From Clostridium felsineum DSM 794 (GTDB lineage: Bacteria > Bacillota > Clostridia > Clostridiales > Clostridiaceae): 64,000 bases of DNA. The translations under genes and the position numbers were made by a program. The first letter of the stretch is position 1. Every line of letters starts with the position of its first letter. The stretch is taken from assembly GCF_002006355.2 (NCBI RefSeq), contig NZ_CP096980.1:1488001-1552000 (forward strand). Reading direction: 5' to 3'. The notes under the pieces are model-generated. The model did not search any database. It worked only from the letters and a program-made list of their open reading frames with translations, and was not told the DNA's origin. Below, in pieces: positions 25,712 through 34,876 of the stretch.

Positions 25712-26431
25712 GTGTCAGTAAACAATGATTCTAATGTCCAAAATGCTCAGAGATTATTGGAACTTCAGCTTCTAAATCAAATGTTTAGTAGTGTATCAAA
25801 AAGTGCCAAAGAAGGTGATAGTTCAAGTAGTTCTACAGGTGCTAACGCTTTCGAGTTTATGATGGAAAGTCTCATTAATTCTATGGAAAAATCTGATGGC
25901 ACATATGATTTTAGTAGTCTAGACAATATGTTTGGTGGAAGTAATGATTTGAGCAAGCTTGGATATAATAAGGGCTATAATATGAATAACATAAAAAAAG
26001 AAGATGTGCAAAATTCTGCAAATTATGTTAAGAATGCCACTAGTTCGGGAAGTGTTACTATAGATCAAGCGGTAGATGCGGCATCAAAGAAGTATGGTGT
26101 AGATAAAAAGCTTATAATGTCAGTAATACAGCAAGAATCTAGTTTTAATCCTAATGCTACCTCGGGAGTAGGTGCACAGGGATTAATGCAGCTTATGCCG
26201 GGTACTGCAAGAGAACTTGGAGTAAATAATGCTTACGATATTCAGCAGAATGTGGATGGTGGAACTAAGTATCTTAAGCAGCTTTTAAATAAATTCTCTG
26301 ATATGAAGCTTGCAGTTGCTGCCTATAATGCTGGTCCTGGAGCAGTTCAAAATAGCAAAGGAAATATAAGTGGCCTTCCAAGTGAAACTAGAAATTATGT
26401 CTCTAAGGTTTTAGGTTACTATAATTCATAA
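25712..26431 (+). CDS. lytic transglycosylase (SLT domain)
   Basis: A 239-residue protein with a C-terminal SLT/GEWL domain that cleaves peptidoglycan glycan strands: KYGVDKKLIMSVIQQESSFNP (catalytic Glu in QQES), GAQGLMQLMPGTARELG, DGGTKYLKQLL and AVAAYNAGPGAV. The first 110 residues are low-complexity and serine-rich, without a signal peptide. GTG 25712 is preferred because GAGAGGTGA lies 4-6 bases upstream. It sits just after the tyrosine-repeat protein and has a strong terminator. The export route is not evident. Confidence 0.87.
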   Translation: MSVNNDSNVQNAQRLLELQLLNQMFSSVSKSAKEGDSSSSSTGANAFEFMMESLINSMEKSDGTYDFSSLDNMFGGSNDLSKLGYNKGYNMNNIKKEDVQNSANYVKNATSSGSVTIDQAVDAASKKYGVDKKLIMSVIQQESSFNPNATSGVGAQGLMQLMPGTARELGVNNAYDIQQNVDGGTKYLKQLLNKFSDMKLAVAAYNAGPGAVQNSKGNISGLPSETRNYVSKVLGYYNS

Positions 26432-26436
26432 GAATG

Positions 26437-26478
26437 TTCCCATAGAAAACATTGGTATACTTTTCTATGGGAATTTTA
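26437..26478 (+). terminator. terminator after the lytic transglycosylase
   Basis: Stem TTCCCATAGAAAA / TTTTCTATGGGAA followed by TTTTAT. Confidence 0.88.
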
Positions 26479-26504
26479 TATTTAATTATTGAAAGGAAAA
26501 TATA

Positions 26505-27227
26505 ATGGAAAGATTAGATAAAATCATATCAAACATGGGTTACGGTTCAAGAAAAGATGTAAAGAAGATAATAAAGGATGGAAGAGTTAAGGTAGATGGG
26601 GTTGTTATAAAGGATAATAATAAACAAGTAGATCCAGAGAAAACAAAAATAGTAATAAATGGAGAAGAAGTTTTTTATAAAAAGTACATATATTTAATGC
26701 TAAATAAACCCGCTGGAGTTATATCAGCTACTTTTGATAATTATGATAAGACAGTAATAGATCTCTTAAATGTAGAGGATCAAATGTTTGAGCCATTTCC
26801 TATAGGAAGACTTGATAAGGATACGGTAGGACTTCTTTTTCTTACAAATGATGGAGATTTTAATCACAGACTAATATCACCTAAATGGCATGTGGATAAG
26901 ATTTATTATGCAAAAATAAATGAAAAAGTGACAGATGAAGATGTTGAAGCTTTTAAAGAAGGAATAGTTCTTGATGATGGTTATAAATGTATGAGTGCTG
27001 ATTTAAAGGTTTTAAACTCGGATAAAGAATATGAGGTAGAGGTTATTGTAAGAGAAGGAAAGTATCATCAAGTAAAAAGAATGTTTGAAGCTAGGGGTAA
27101 AAAGGTAATATACTTAAAGAGAATAAGCTTTGCTGGAATTGATTTAGATGAAAAGCTTAAAGAAGGGGAATACAGAGAGCTTACAGAGGAAGAGATGAAA
27201 ATTATAAGAGAAAAAATAAAAATGTAA
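26505..27227 (+). CDS. rsuA: 16S rRNA pseudouridine synthase, RsuA/RluB family
   Basis: A 240-residue pseudouridine synthase. An N-terminal S4 RNA-binding domain (MERLDKIISNMGYGSRKDVK) precedes the catalytic domain, whose motif GRLDKDTVGLLFLTNDG carries the active-site Asp. KPAGVISA and REGKYHQVKRMF are further family motifs. RsuA makes pseudouridine 516 in 16S rRNA; the length and S4 spacing favour RsuA over RluB, but this is a family-level call. A GAAAGGAAA site precedes the start. Confidence 0.88.
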   Translation: MERLDKIISNMGYGSRKDVKKIIKDGRVKVDGVVIKDNNKQVDPEKTKIVINGEEVFYKKYIYLMLNKPAGVISATFDNYDKTVIDLLNVEDQMFEPFPIGRLDKDTVGLLFLTNDGDFNHRLISPKWHVDKIYYAKINEKVTDEDVEAFKEGIVLDDGYKCMSADLKVLNSDKEYEVEVIVREGKYHQVKRMFEARGKKVIYLKRISFAGIDLDEKLKEGEYRELTEEEMKIIREKIKM

Positions 27228-27330
27228 AAAATAATAAGATATACATTGTAATTTATGGTTACTAAGTCATACTTTGAAATTTAAGGCCAATTCGTTAATT
27301 ATTTATTTATAATAAAGTTTTCAAAGTCTA

Positions 27331-27359
27331 TTGATTTTTTTAAAACTGTTTACTATAAT
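27331..27359 (+). promoter_or_regulatory. consensus-like sigma-A promoter in the rsuA-yerC gap
   Basis: -35 TTGATT (27331-27336), 17-bp spacer, -10 TATAAT (27354-27359). It lies about 50 bp upstream of an intrinsic terminator, so its transcript should be short. Confidence 0.65.
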
Positions 27360-27365
27360 AGGTAT

Positions 27366-27440
27366 GTAAGATAAATAAAAAGAATGAATAGCCCCCTTTT
27401 TATTTATTATGACAGCCCAGCCCCAAGGGCTGTCTTTTAT
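27366..27440 (+). ncRNA. candidate short RNA (about 75 nt) ending in an intrinsic terminator
   Basis: The start is inferred from the promoter at 27331 and the end from the hairpin GACAGCCC / GGGCTGTC plus TTTTATTTT (27411-27440). No start codon with a ribosome site lies between. The unpaired part contains AGCCCCCTTTTT, which could pair with ribosome-binding sites. It could be a small regulatory RNA or a terminated leader of the next gene. Sequence-only prediction. Confidence 0.45.
27411..27440 (+). terminator. strong intrinsic terminator
   Basis: GC-rich stem GACAGCCC / GGGCTGTC, 7-base loop, then TTTTATTTT, about 105 bases upstream of the next gene. Confidence 0.85.
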
Positions 27441-27543
27441 TTTGCGTTCTATTAACATAAAGTAAAACATTCATAAAACTTTTATGGTATTTTTGAAGGA
27501 ATAATGATAAAATTATGCTATAGTTTTGAAAGAGGTGTGTGGC

Positions 27544-27840
27544 ATGTCTGAGTTTAAATCAAAATTAGAAAGCGAAACTCTAGATTTTTTATGTGACGCT
27601 ATATTAACATTAGAAAATAGAGAAGAGTGCTATAGGTTTTTTGATGATATTTTTACCATAAACGAAATTAAAACTATAGAACAAAGGCTTCAAGTAGCTA
27701 AGATGCTTAAAGAAAAACATACATATTCAGATATTTCAGCTGAAACAGGAGCTAGTACTGCAACTATAAGTAGAGTAAATAGGTGCATTAATTATGGAAG
27801 CGATGGATATAATATAGTTTTAAAAAGATTAAAAAAATAG
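27544..27840 (+). CDS. YerC/YecD family TrpR-like regulator
   Basis: A 98-residue protein of the YerC/YecD group, related to the Trp repressor fold. The DNA-binding part is clear: TINEIKTIEQRLQVAKML, then YSDISAETGASTATISRVNRCI (helix-turn-helix), as in TrpR. ATG 27544 has GAGGTG 6 bases upstream; the in-frame upstream start at 27526 would overlap it. The gene lies just before pcrA, a conserved clostridial/bacillary neighbourhood. Its regulon in clostridia is unknown. Confidence 0.82.
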   Translation: MSEFKSKLESETLDFLCDAILTLENREECYRFFDDIFTINEIKTIEQRLQVAKMLKEKHTYSDISAETGASTATISRVNRCINYGSDGYNIVLKRLKK

Positions 27841-28129
27841 ATTATTTGTTAGAAGAATCAGTATAAGGGATTATAGGTTTTTTATTATTATTGGTACATA
27901 AATTTAGAAGTAAGTATTAATAATACTATTAGGAGGCCTATACAAGGAAAAGCCGATTCACATATTAGGTTATAACTGTAAAATTGGTAAAAGCTTTTTG
28001 CTTTTTAGTTGTAATTTAAGTTTTGCTTTGGTTTCTCTATAACTTATACTGATTTTTAATTTATACTGATTAAATAGTTTTTTAGATGTTATAATATAGA
28101 ATATTAAGTATTGAGGAGTGGAATAATTT

Positions 28130-30400
28130 ATGGATTTAAAGAAACTGCTTAATGAAGAACAATATAAAGCTGCTACAAAGGTGGATGGACCTATTTTAAT
28201 ACTAGCAGGAGCAGGAAGTGGAAAGACTAGAGTACTTACATACAGGATAGCGCATATGGTTAAAGATCTTCAAATTTATCCATCTCAAATTTTAGCTATA
28301 ACATTTACAAATAAGGCAGCTAAAGAAATGAAAGACAGAGTTAAAGCGCTTATTGGTGGAAATGAGATTGATAACATGTGGATATCTACTTTTCACTCTT
28401 GTTGTGTAAGGATACTTAGAAGAGAAATTGATAAGATTGGATATACTAAAAATTTTACTATATACGATAGTGATGATCAAAAGGTTCTAATGAGAGAATG
28501 TATAAAACAAATTGGAATAAATGAAAAAGATATAACGGAAAAAGAAATAATATCTAAAATAGGAGCTGCTAAAGACAGGCTTATATCTGCAAACCAATAT
28601 AAGAACCAGAATTCAAATAATTTTAAGCTTAATAAAATAGCAGATGTGTATCTTCTTTACCAGAAAAAACTTAAAGAAAATAATGCTCTTGATTTTGATG
28701 ACCTTATATTCAAAACAGTAGAGTTATTTAATAAAGCACCAGATGTTTTGGCTTTTTATCAGAGGAAATTTAAGTACATAATGATAGATGAGTATCAAGA
28801 CACCAATAAATCTCAATATGAATTTGCAAGACTGTTAGCCATGGCAAATAAAAATTTATGTGTTGTTGGAGACGATGATCAGTGTATATATGGTTGGAGA
28901 GGTGCAGATATAAGAAATATACTCAATTTTGAGAAAGATTATAAGGATGCTGTAATAATAAAGCTTGAGGAAAACTACAGATCAAAGGGTAATATACTTA
29001 AAGCAGCCAATGTAGTTATAAAGAACAATCCACATGAACATTTGAAAAGCCTTAGGACAAGAAGTGAGGACGGAGCAAAAATCAATGTATACAGAGGAGA
29101 AACTGATCTTGATGAGGCTAATTTCGCAGCGTTTAAAATAAATAGTGAAATAAAAGAAAAGAAGCGTGAATTTAAGGATTTTGCAATATTATATAGGACA
29201 AATGCTCAATCACGTGTTTTCGAAGATATTTTTATAAAAAGGAACATACCGTATAGAATTATTGGTGGACTTAAGTTTTATGATAGAAAAGAAATAAAGG
29301 ATTTAATGGCATATCTTAAGCTTATAGGAAATCCACTTGATAATGTTAGTCTTAAAAGAATAATAAATGTACCTAAAAGAAGTATAGGACAGACAACTGT
29401 AGGAAAATTACAGCAATTTTCAGATGAGGTTGAAGAGTCTTTATATGATGTGCTTTTAGATGTAGATAATGTGCCTGGTATACCTAAAAGAGCGCTTTCT
29501 TCAATTAAAGAATTTACAGGAATTATAACAAGTTTTATAAGAAGAAAAGATGAGATAAGTGTATCGATTTTAATAAAAGAAATATTAGAACAAACAGGAT
29601 ATTTAAGTGAACTAAAGGCATCAGAAGATATTCAAGATAAGGCTAGAATAGAAAATATAGAAGAATTAGTAAATGCCGCAGTTGATTTTGAAGAAAATTC
29701 TGATGATAAGAGTTTAGCAGCCTTTTTGGAAAAAACAGCACTTGTAGCAGATGTTGATAACTACAATGAAGATGCTGATACAGTAGTAATGATGACAGTT
29801 CACAGTGCCAAGGGATTAGAGTTTCCTGTTGTTTTTATGGCAGGTATGGAAAATGGTATATTCCCAGGAATGTCTTCCTTTAATAACGAGTATGAAATGG
29901 AAGAGTCAAGAAGACTTGCTTATGTTGGAATAACTCGTGCAAAAGAAAAACTGTATATGACTTCAGCTAAGCTTAGAAGGGTATTTGGAAGAACTCAGGC
30001 ATTTGAAGAATCTGATTTTATAAATGAAATAGACGAAAATTTAAAAGAATATGTAAGTCTAGAGGGAGATAGTAGGAGGAAAAAGGATACTACGGGATTA
30101 TTTACTACTATAAATAGTGATATACCACCTAAAAATTCCGCTTTTTCTAACTTTATGTCAAAAAACGGTTTTAATGCAAATGGTGTGATTAAAAAAACAG
30201 TGCAGGCAGCGAAAAAAGAAATTAGAACTTTAAGTGAAGAAGAGGCGGTAAAGGGAGCAAAGGTAGTTCATATGAAATTTGGTAAGGGTACAATAATAAC
30301 CACAAGTAAAACAGGTGGACATATGAATTTAACAATAGCTTTTGAAAATATGGGAATTAAAAATTTGAGACTTGATATGGCACCGCTTCAGCTTCTATAG
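28130..30400 (+). CDS. pcrA: ATP-dependent DNA helicase PcrA/UvrD
   Basis: A 756-residue superfamily I 3'-5' helicase for repair and clearing of nucleoprotein blocks. Motifs: Q-motif LNEEQYKAA, Walker A LAGAGSGKT, ITFTNKAAKEMK (Ia), IDEYQDTN (II), VVGDDDQCIYGWRGA (III), ENYRSKG (IV), TVHSAKGLEFPVVFM (V) and RRLAYVGITRAKE (VI). A C-terminal Tudor-like segment (VVHMKFGKGTI) marks PcrA. TTGAGGAGTGG precedes ATG 28130. It forms an operon with ligA 34 bases downstream. Confidence 0.96.
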   Translation: MDLKKLLNEEQYKAATKVDGPILILAGAGSGKTRVLTYRIAHMVKDLQIYPSQILAITFTNKAAKEMKDRVKALIGGNEIDNMWISTFHSCCVRILRREIDKIGYTKNFTIYDSDDQKVLMRECIKQIGINEKDITEKEIISKIGAAKDRLISANQYKNQNSNNFKLNKIADVYLLYQKKLKENNALDFDDLIFKTVELFNKAPDVLAFYQRKFKYIMIDEYQDTNKSQYEFARLLAMANKNLCVVGDDDQCIYGWRGADIRNILNFEKDYKDAVIIKLEENYRSKGNILKAANVVIKNNPHEHLKSLRTRSEDGAKINVYRGETDLDEANFAAFKINSEIKEKKREFKDFAILYRTNAQSRVFEDIFIKRNIPYRIIGGLKFYDRKEIKDLMAYLKLIGNPLDNVSLKRIINVPKRSIGQTTVGKLQQFSDEVEESLYDVLLDVDNVPGIPKRALSSIKEFTGIITSFIRRKDEISVSILIKEILEQTGYLSELKASEDIQDKARIENIEELVNAAVDFEENSDDKSLAAFLEKTALVADVDNYNEDADTVVMMTVHSAKGLEFPVVFMAGMENGIFPGMSSFNNEYEMEESRRLAYVGITRAKEKLYMTSAKLRRVFGRTQAFEESDFINEIDENLKEYVSLEGDSRRKKDTTGLFTTINSDIPPKNSAFSNFMSKNGFNANGVIKKTVQAAKKEIRTLSEEEAVKGAKVVHMKFGKGTIITTSKTGGHMNLTIAFENMGIKNLRLDMAPLQLL

Positions 30401-30434
30401 CTAACGTATAAAATTTAGTGAGGTAGTAATAAGT

Positions 30435-32441
30435 ATGAACGAAAAAAGTATAGATATTTCAAGAATGCAGGAACTTATAGAAGAATTAAATAAATATTCA
30501 TATAGCTATTATGTACTTGATGATCCAATTATAGCTGATAAGGAATACGATAAAAAGTATGATGAACTTGTAAAGCTAGAGGAGAAAACAGGAATTACTT
30601 ATCCATATTCACCTACCAATAGGGTTGGTGATATAGTTTTAAAGCAGTTTGAAAAGTATACACATAAAGGCAGACTTTGGAGTCTTGATAAGGCGCAAAG
30701 TATTGAAGAAATCATTGATTGGCATAATAGGAATAAAAAAGCCCTCAATGAATATAATAGTACTCATGAGGATAAGCTTCCGGAGCTTAAATATGTTTTG
30801 ACTAAAAAGTTTGATGGACTTACTATAAACTGCACTTATGATGAAAGTGGCGTTATGATAAAGGCTGCGACACGTGGAACTGGATCTATAGGTGAGGACA
30901 TAACTAGTCAAGCTAAAACTATAAAATCCATACCACTTAAAATAGAAAATGGAGCAGTTATTGAAGTACACGGAGAAGCAATAATGACTAAAGGTGCTTT
31001 CGAAAATTACAATAGAAATGCAGAAGTACCCCTCAAAAACTTAAGAAATGGTGCAGCAGGAGCACTAAGGAATTTAAATGTACGTGAAACTGCACGAAGA
31101 AATTTATCAGCCTTTTTTTATGATGTTGGATACAATGAAGGTGAAGGTTTTAAATCCTATATAGAAATGATGAATTTTATAAAAGACATGGGATTTCCAG
31201 TTGATGAGTACATAAGTGAGTGCAGTGATATTGAAGAAATAAAAAAGGAAATTGAATATGTAGGAAGCATAAGAAGTAGCTTGGATTATGATATAGATGG
31301 TGTTGTTATTGTAATCGATGATTTTAAGACAAGAGACTATCTTGGATATACTGTGAAATTTCCTAAGTGGGCAATAGCTTATAAATTTGAAGCAGAAGAA
31401 GCGACTACAAAGCTAATAGATGTGGAATGGAATGTTGGAAGAAGTGGAAGAGTTAGTCCTACAGCTATTCTAGAACCTGTAGAATTAGCAGGAGTAATGG
31501 TTAAGAGAGCTACTTTAAATAATATGGATGACATAAAAAGAAAAAAGGTTAAAAAAGGGGCTAGAGTATTTGTAAGAAGATCTAATGATGTAATACCTGA
31601 GATTATGGGAATAGTAGAAAGTGAAGAGGTTACGGAAGAAATAGAAGCACCAACAATATGTCCATCCTGCGGTAGTGAAATTGTAAAAGAGGGTGTACAT
31701 TTATTTTGTGAGAATACCTTGTCTTGCAAACCTCAAATGGTTAAGAGTATAGTTCATTTTGCAAGTAGAGAAGCTATGAACATAGAAGGCTTTAGTGAAA
31801 AAACCGCAGAGCAGTTGTTTGAAAAGCTAAATATAAAAAGTATATCCGATTTATATAGGATAAAAAAAGAAGAACTGCTGTCACTCGATAAATTTAAAGA
31901 TAAAAAGGCAAGCAATCTTATAAATGCTATAGAGAAAAGTAAAGAATGTGATCTTGCTTCCTTTATATATTCATTAGGTATACCAAATGTAGGTAAAAAA
32001 ACAGCAACGGATTTATGTAAGCAATTTAAAAGCTTTGAAAATATAAAGAAAGCTTCTTATGATGAACTTATTTTAGTTCAAGATATAGGTTCTATTGTGG
32101 CAGAAAGTATTGTTGAATTTTTTAAGCAAGAAAAGATAGAAAAAAGTCTTAATGAATTATTTGAACTTGGAGTAAAGCCATTCTATGAGGAAAGTGAAGT
32201 TTCCGAAAGTGTATTTAATGGTAAAACTGTAGTTGCAACAGGAAGTCTTGAGAATTATAGTAGAACAGAGATAAAGGAAAAGTTGGAAAGTCTTGGTGCT
32301 AAGGTTGCTGGAAGTGTTAGTAAAAAAACTGATTATGTAATAGCAGGTGAAAATGCAGGATCTAAGTATGATAAAGCTGTAACACTTGGAGTTAAAATAT
32401 TAACTGAAGAAGAGTTTGAAGAATTAATAAATAATATGTAA
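30435..32441 (+). CDS. ligA: NAD-dependent DNA ligase
   Basis: A 668-residue NAD+-dependent ligase that seals nicks in replication and repair. The N-terminal Ia domain (YYVLDDPIIADKEYDKKYDEL) binds NMN. The adenylation lysine lies in KKFDG (about residue 121), followed by RGTGSIGEDITSQ. The OB fold (NVGRSGRVSPTAILEPV), a four-Cys zinc finger (CPSCGSE to SCKPQ), helix-hairpin-helix repeats and a C-terminal BRCT domain (FNGKTVVATGSLENYSR) are all in place. RLWSLDKAQS replaces the common PMLSLDNAFS, a variant that from memory is usual in clostridia. Confidence 0.95.
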   Translation: MNEKSIDISRMQELIEELNKYSYSYYVLDDPIIADKEYDKKYDELVKLEEKTGITYPYSPTNRVGDIVLKQFEKYTHKGRLWSLDKAQSIEEIIDWHNRNKKALNEYNSTHEDKLPELKYVLTKKFDGLTINCTYDESGVMIKAATRGTGSIGEDITSQAKTIKSIPLKIENGAVIEVHGEAIMTKGAFENYNRNAEVPLKNLRNGAAGALRNLNVRETARRNLSAFFYDVGYNEGEGFKSYIEMMNFIKDMGFPVDEYISECSDIEEIKKEIEYVGSIRSSLDYDIDGVVIVIDDFKTRDYLGYTVKFPKWAIAYKFEAEEATTKLIDVEWNVGRSGRVSPTAILEPVELAGVMVKRATLNNMDDIKRKKVKKGARVFVRRSNDVIPEIMGIVESEEVTEEIEAPTICPSCGSEIVKEGVHLFCENTLSCKPQMVKSIVHFASREAMNIEGFSEKTAEQLFEKLNIKSISDLYRIKKEELLSLDKFKDKKASNLINAIEKSKECDLASFIYSLGIPNVGKKTATDLCKQFKSFENIKKASYDELILVQDIGSIVAESIVEFFKQEKIEKSLNELFELGVKPFYEESEVSESVFNGKTVVATGSLENYSRTEIKEKLESLGAKVAGSVSKKTDYVIAGENAGSKYDKAVTLGVKILTEEEFEELINNM

Positions 32442-32515
32442 AAAGAATAATAAACTGTTTACAAATAATAAAAAATGTTATAATATATGAACAGGTTGTG
32501 TTAGGGGGAAATAGT

Positions 32516-32788
32516 ATGGTTAAGAAAACAGTGGAATGTCTAGGTTGGGTATTTGTTTCGTTAACTACATTGGCTCTAATTTTTACTGTATTAACTACAT
32601 ATCAACTTTTAACAATACAATATTTCAATAATTACAAAATGTTTCAAAGTTTTATGATATGCACTATGCTTTTATGGGCAGTGAAAATTTATGATAAAAC
32701 TGACAAGATAAAAAGTTTAGTTTATTCTTTATGTTGTGCTGCAATAGCAGTTGGGACTGCATTTTTTATGTATATTGGAGTATTCTAG
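32516..32788 (+). CDS. small membrane protein, 90 aa
   Basis: Unrecognised. A 90-residue protein with three predicted membrane segments (LGWVFVSLTTLALIFTVLTT, FMICTMLLWAVKIY and LVYSLCCAAIAVGTAFFMYI) and short polar loops. TTAGGGGGAAATAGT precedes ATG 32516. It lies between ligA and the gatCAB operon. No function can be inferred. Confidence 0.6.
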   Translation: MVKKTVECLGWVFVSLTTLALIFTVLTTYQLLTIQYFNNYKMFQSFMICTMLLWAVKIYDKTDKIKSLVYSLCCAAIAVGTAFFMYIGVF

Positions 32789-33095
32789 AAAAAATTACAT
32801 AATGTGTTTTGCTAGAAACCTTAATAAGTGACATAAGTAAATAATAAATTGGGGAATTGCATATGTACAATATCTCTGATTTATCGTTTGCTATTTAAAG
32901 TTGTCATTTGTTAAGGTTTTCTATTTATTATAAAATAAAGTTATGAAAAAATTTGAGATTGTATGATAAAAATTGTATAATTTAATTTAGTATATTATAT
33001 AGTGATAATGGATAATAAGAATATGAATAAGTCAACGGCAACTTTTATATTGAAATTGGCTTTTTTATATTGGAAATGGGAAAGTGAGGTATATT
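32789..33095. other. intergenic region and leader upstream of gatCAB
   Basis: Holds the gatCAB promoter at 32953. Just before gatC is an imperfect direct repeat: CTTTTATATTGAAATTGG then CTTTTTTATATTGGAAATGG, about 33030-33080. I looked for a T-box motif and found none. Confidence 0.5.
32953..32981 (+). promoter_or_regulatory. promoter of gatCAB
   Basis: TTGAGA (32953-32958), 17-bp spacer, TATAAT (32976-32981), about 110 bp upstream of gatC. Confidence 0.6.
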
Positions 33096-33383
33096 ATGTC
33101 TGTTTCTAAAAAAGATGTTGAATATGTTGCAGAACTTGCGAGACTTAGCTTTAGTGAAGATGAAAAAGAAGGACTTATGAAGGATCTTAACAGTATACTT
33201 TTATATGTTGATAAATTAAGTGAACTCAATACTGATAATGTAGATATAATTGTTAATCCATATTATATTGAAAATAAATTTAGAGAAGACGAAGTAGAGG
33301 AATCTATGGATTTAAAGGATGTTATTAAAAATGCTCCTAAAAATCTTGAAGAATACATAGTAGTACCTAAGGTAATAGATTAA
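33096..33383 (+). CDS. gatC: Asp-tRNA(Asn)/Glu-tRNA(Gln) amidotransferase subunit C
   Basis: A 95-residue GatC, the small subunit that clamps GatA and GatB. Family pattern: VEYVAELARLSFSEDEKE, MKDLNSILLYVDKLSELNTD and a C-terminal VPKVID. ATG 33096 has GTGAGGT upstream; a GTG at 33084 lies within that site. First gene of gatCAB, 17 bases before gatA. Presence of this enzyme means Gln-tRNA(Gln), and possibly Asn-tRNA(Asn), is made by transamidation. Confidence 0.92.
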   Translation: MSVSKKDVEYVAELARLSFSEDEKEGLMKDLNSILLYVDKLSELNTDNVDIIVNPYYIENKFREDEVEESMDLKDVIKNAPKNLEEYIVVPKVID

Positions 33384-33400
33384 GCTAAGGAGGTATAATA

Positions 33401-34858
33401 ATGAAGCTGTATAAGCTAAAAGCGCATGAGCTTAAAGATATGATTTCAAAAAAGGAAGTCAAAGTTGAAGAAGTTACAAATTCCTTTATTAATAGAATAG
33501 ATGAAGTGGATGAGAGAGTAAATGCTTTTTTATATGTAGCAAAAGAGGAAGCTTTGATTGCAGCAAGAGAATTAGATAAAAAAATTGAAAATGGAGAAAA
33601 ATTAGGTGGGCTTTCAGGAGTACCTGTAGCTGTAAAAGATAATATAAGTGTAAAAAATATGCAAAATACATGTGCATCAAAGATACTTGAAGGATATGTG
33701 GCCCCCTATGATGCTACTGTGACAGAAAAATTAAAGGAAAATAGTGGTGTTATAATAGGAAAAGCAAATATGGATGAGTTTGCTATGGGTTCATCCACAG
33801 AAAATAGTGCCTATAAAATATCAAAAAACCCATGGGATTTAGAAAGAGTACCAGGTGGCTCTTCAGGTGGTTCAGCAGCTTCGGTAGCATCTCTTGAAGC
33901 GCCAATAGCGCTTGGAACGGAGACAGGAGGTTCTGTAAGGCAACCAGCTTCTTTTTGTGGCCTTGTTGGATTAAAACCAACCTATGGAAGAATATCAAGG
34001 TATGGAGTTGTTGCTTTTGGATCTACTTTAGATCAAGTTGGAATGTTTGCAAGAGATGTAGAAGATTGTGCACTTTTAACACAAAATATAGCAGGTTTAG
34101 ATAAAAAAGATTTTACAACTGTAGATACTCCAGTTCAGGATTATTCTAAGAGTTTGAGCAAAGACTTAAGAGGCAGAAAAATAGGTATACCTAAGGAGTT
34201 TTTTGAAGATGGCTTAGACGAAGAGGTTAGAAAAGCAGTTAAAGAAGCCATAAAGGTTTTTGAGGAAAATGGAGCTGAGGTCAAAGAGTGTTCACTTCCA
34301 TTATCAGATTATGCACTTGCTACTTATTATATAGTTTCATCAGCAGAAGCTTCATCTAATCTTGCTAGATTCGATGGTGTAAGATACGGTTATAGAAGTT
34401 TAGAGGCTGAAAATCCTTTGGACTTATATATTAAATCTAGAAGCGAAGGTTTTGGAAAAGAAGCAAAAAGAAGAATTATGCTTGGTACATATGTACTTTC
34501 AAAGGGGTATTATGATGCATATTACAAAAAAGCTTTGAAGGTTAGAAATTTAATTAAAAATGACTTTGAGAAAAACTTCAAAGAATTTGATGCAATTATT
34601 ACACCAACAACTCCTACACCAGCATTTAAAATAGGCGAAAAGATAAAAGATGTACTCTCAATGTATATGTCTGATATTTATACAGTGCCAGTAAATATAG
34701 CGGGAATTCCTTCTATATCATTGCCTTGTGGTTTTGTTTCGGGACTTCCAATTGGTCTTCAAATAATGGGAAATTATTTTAAAGAAGATACGTTATTTAA
34801 TTTAGCTTATAGTTATGAACAATCGACTTCATGGCATGCAAAGATTGCAAATGTATAA
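33401..34858 (+). CDS. gatA: Asp/Glu-tRNA amidotransferase subunit A (amidase)
   Basis: A 485-residue amidase that releases ammonia from glutamine for tRNA-bound Glu/Asp amidation. The Ser-cisSer-Lys amidase triad is evident: Lys in VAVKDNI (about 79), the Ser residues in the glycine/serine-rich GGSSGGSAASVAS and GTETGGSVRQPASFCG, and KPTYGRISRYG after it. AAGGAGG precedes ATG 33401. It lies between gatC and gatB in a compact operon. Confidence 0.96.
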   Translation: MKLYKLKAHELKDMISKKEVKVEEVTNSFINRIDEVDERVNAFLYVAKEEALIAARELDKKIENGEKLGGLSGVPVAVKDNISVKNMQNTCASKILEGYVAPYDATVTEKLKENSGVIIGKANMDEFAMGSSTENSAYKISKNPWDLERVPGGSSGGSAASVASLEAPIALGTETGGSVRQPASFCGLVGLKPTYGRISRYGVVAFGSTLDQVGMFARDVEDCALLTQNIAGLDKKDFTTVDTPVQDYSKSLSKDLRGRKIGIPKEFFEDGLDEEVRKAVKEAIKVFEENGAEVKECSLPLSDYALATYYIVSSAEASSNLARFDGVRYGYRSLEAENPLDLYIKSRSEGFGKEAKRRIMLGTYVLSKGYYDAYYKKALKVRNLIKNDFEKNFKEFDAIITPTTPTPAFKIGEKIKDVLSMYMSDIYTVPVNIAGIPSISLPCGFVSGLPIGLQIMGNYFKEDTLFNLAYSYEQSTSWHAKIANV

Positions 34859-34876
34859 GTAGGAGGTAAAAAGGTA

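Noticed and set aside
32789..33095. T-box leader upstream of gatCAB
   Set aside because: No T-box sequence (GGNGGNACCGCG-like) or antiterminator layout was found.
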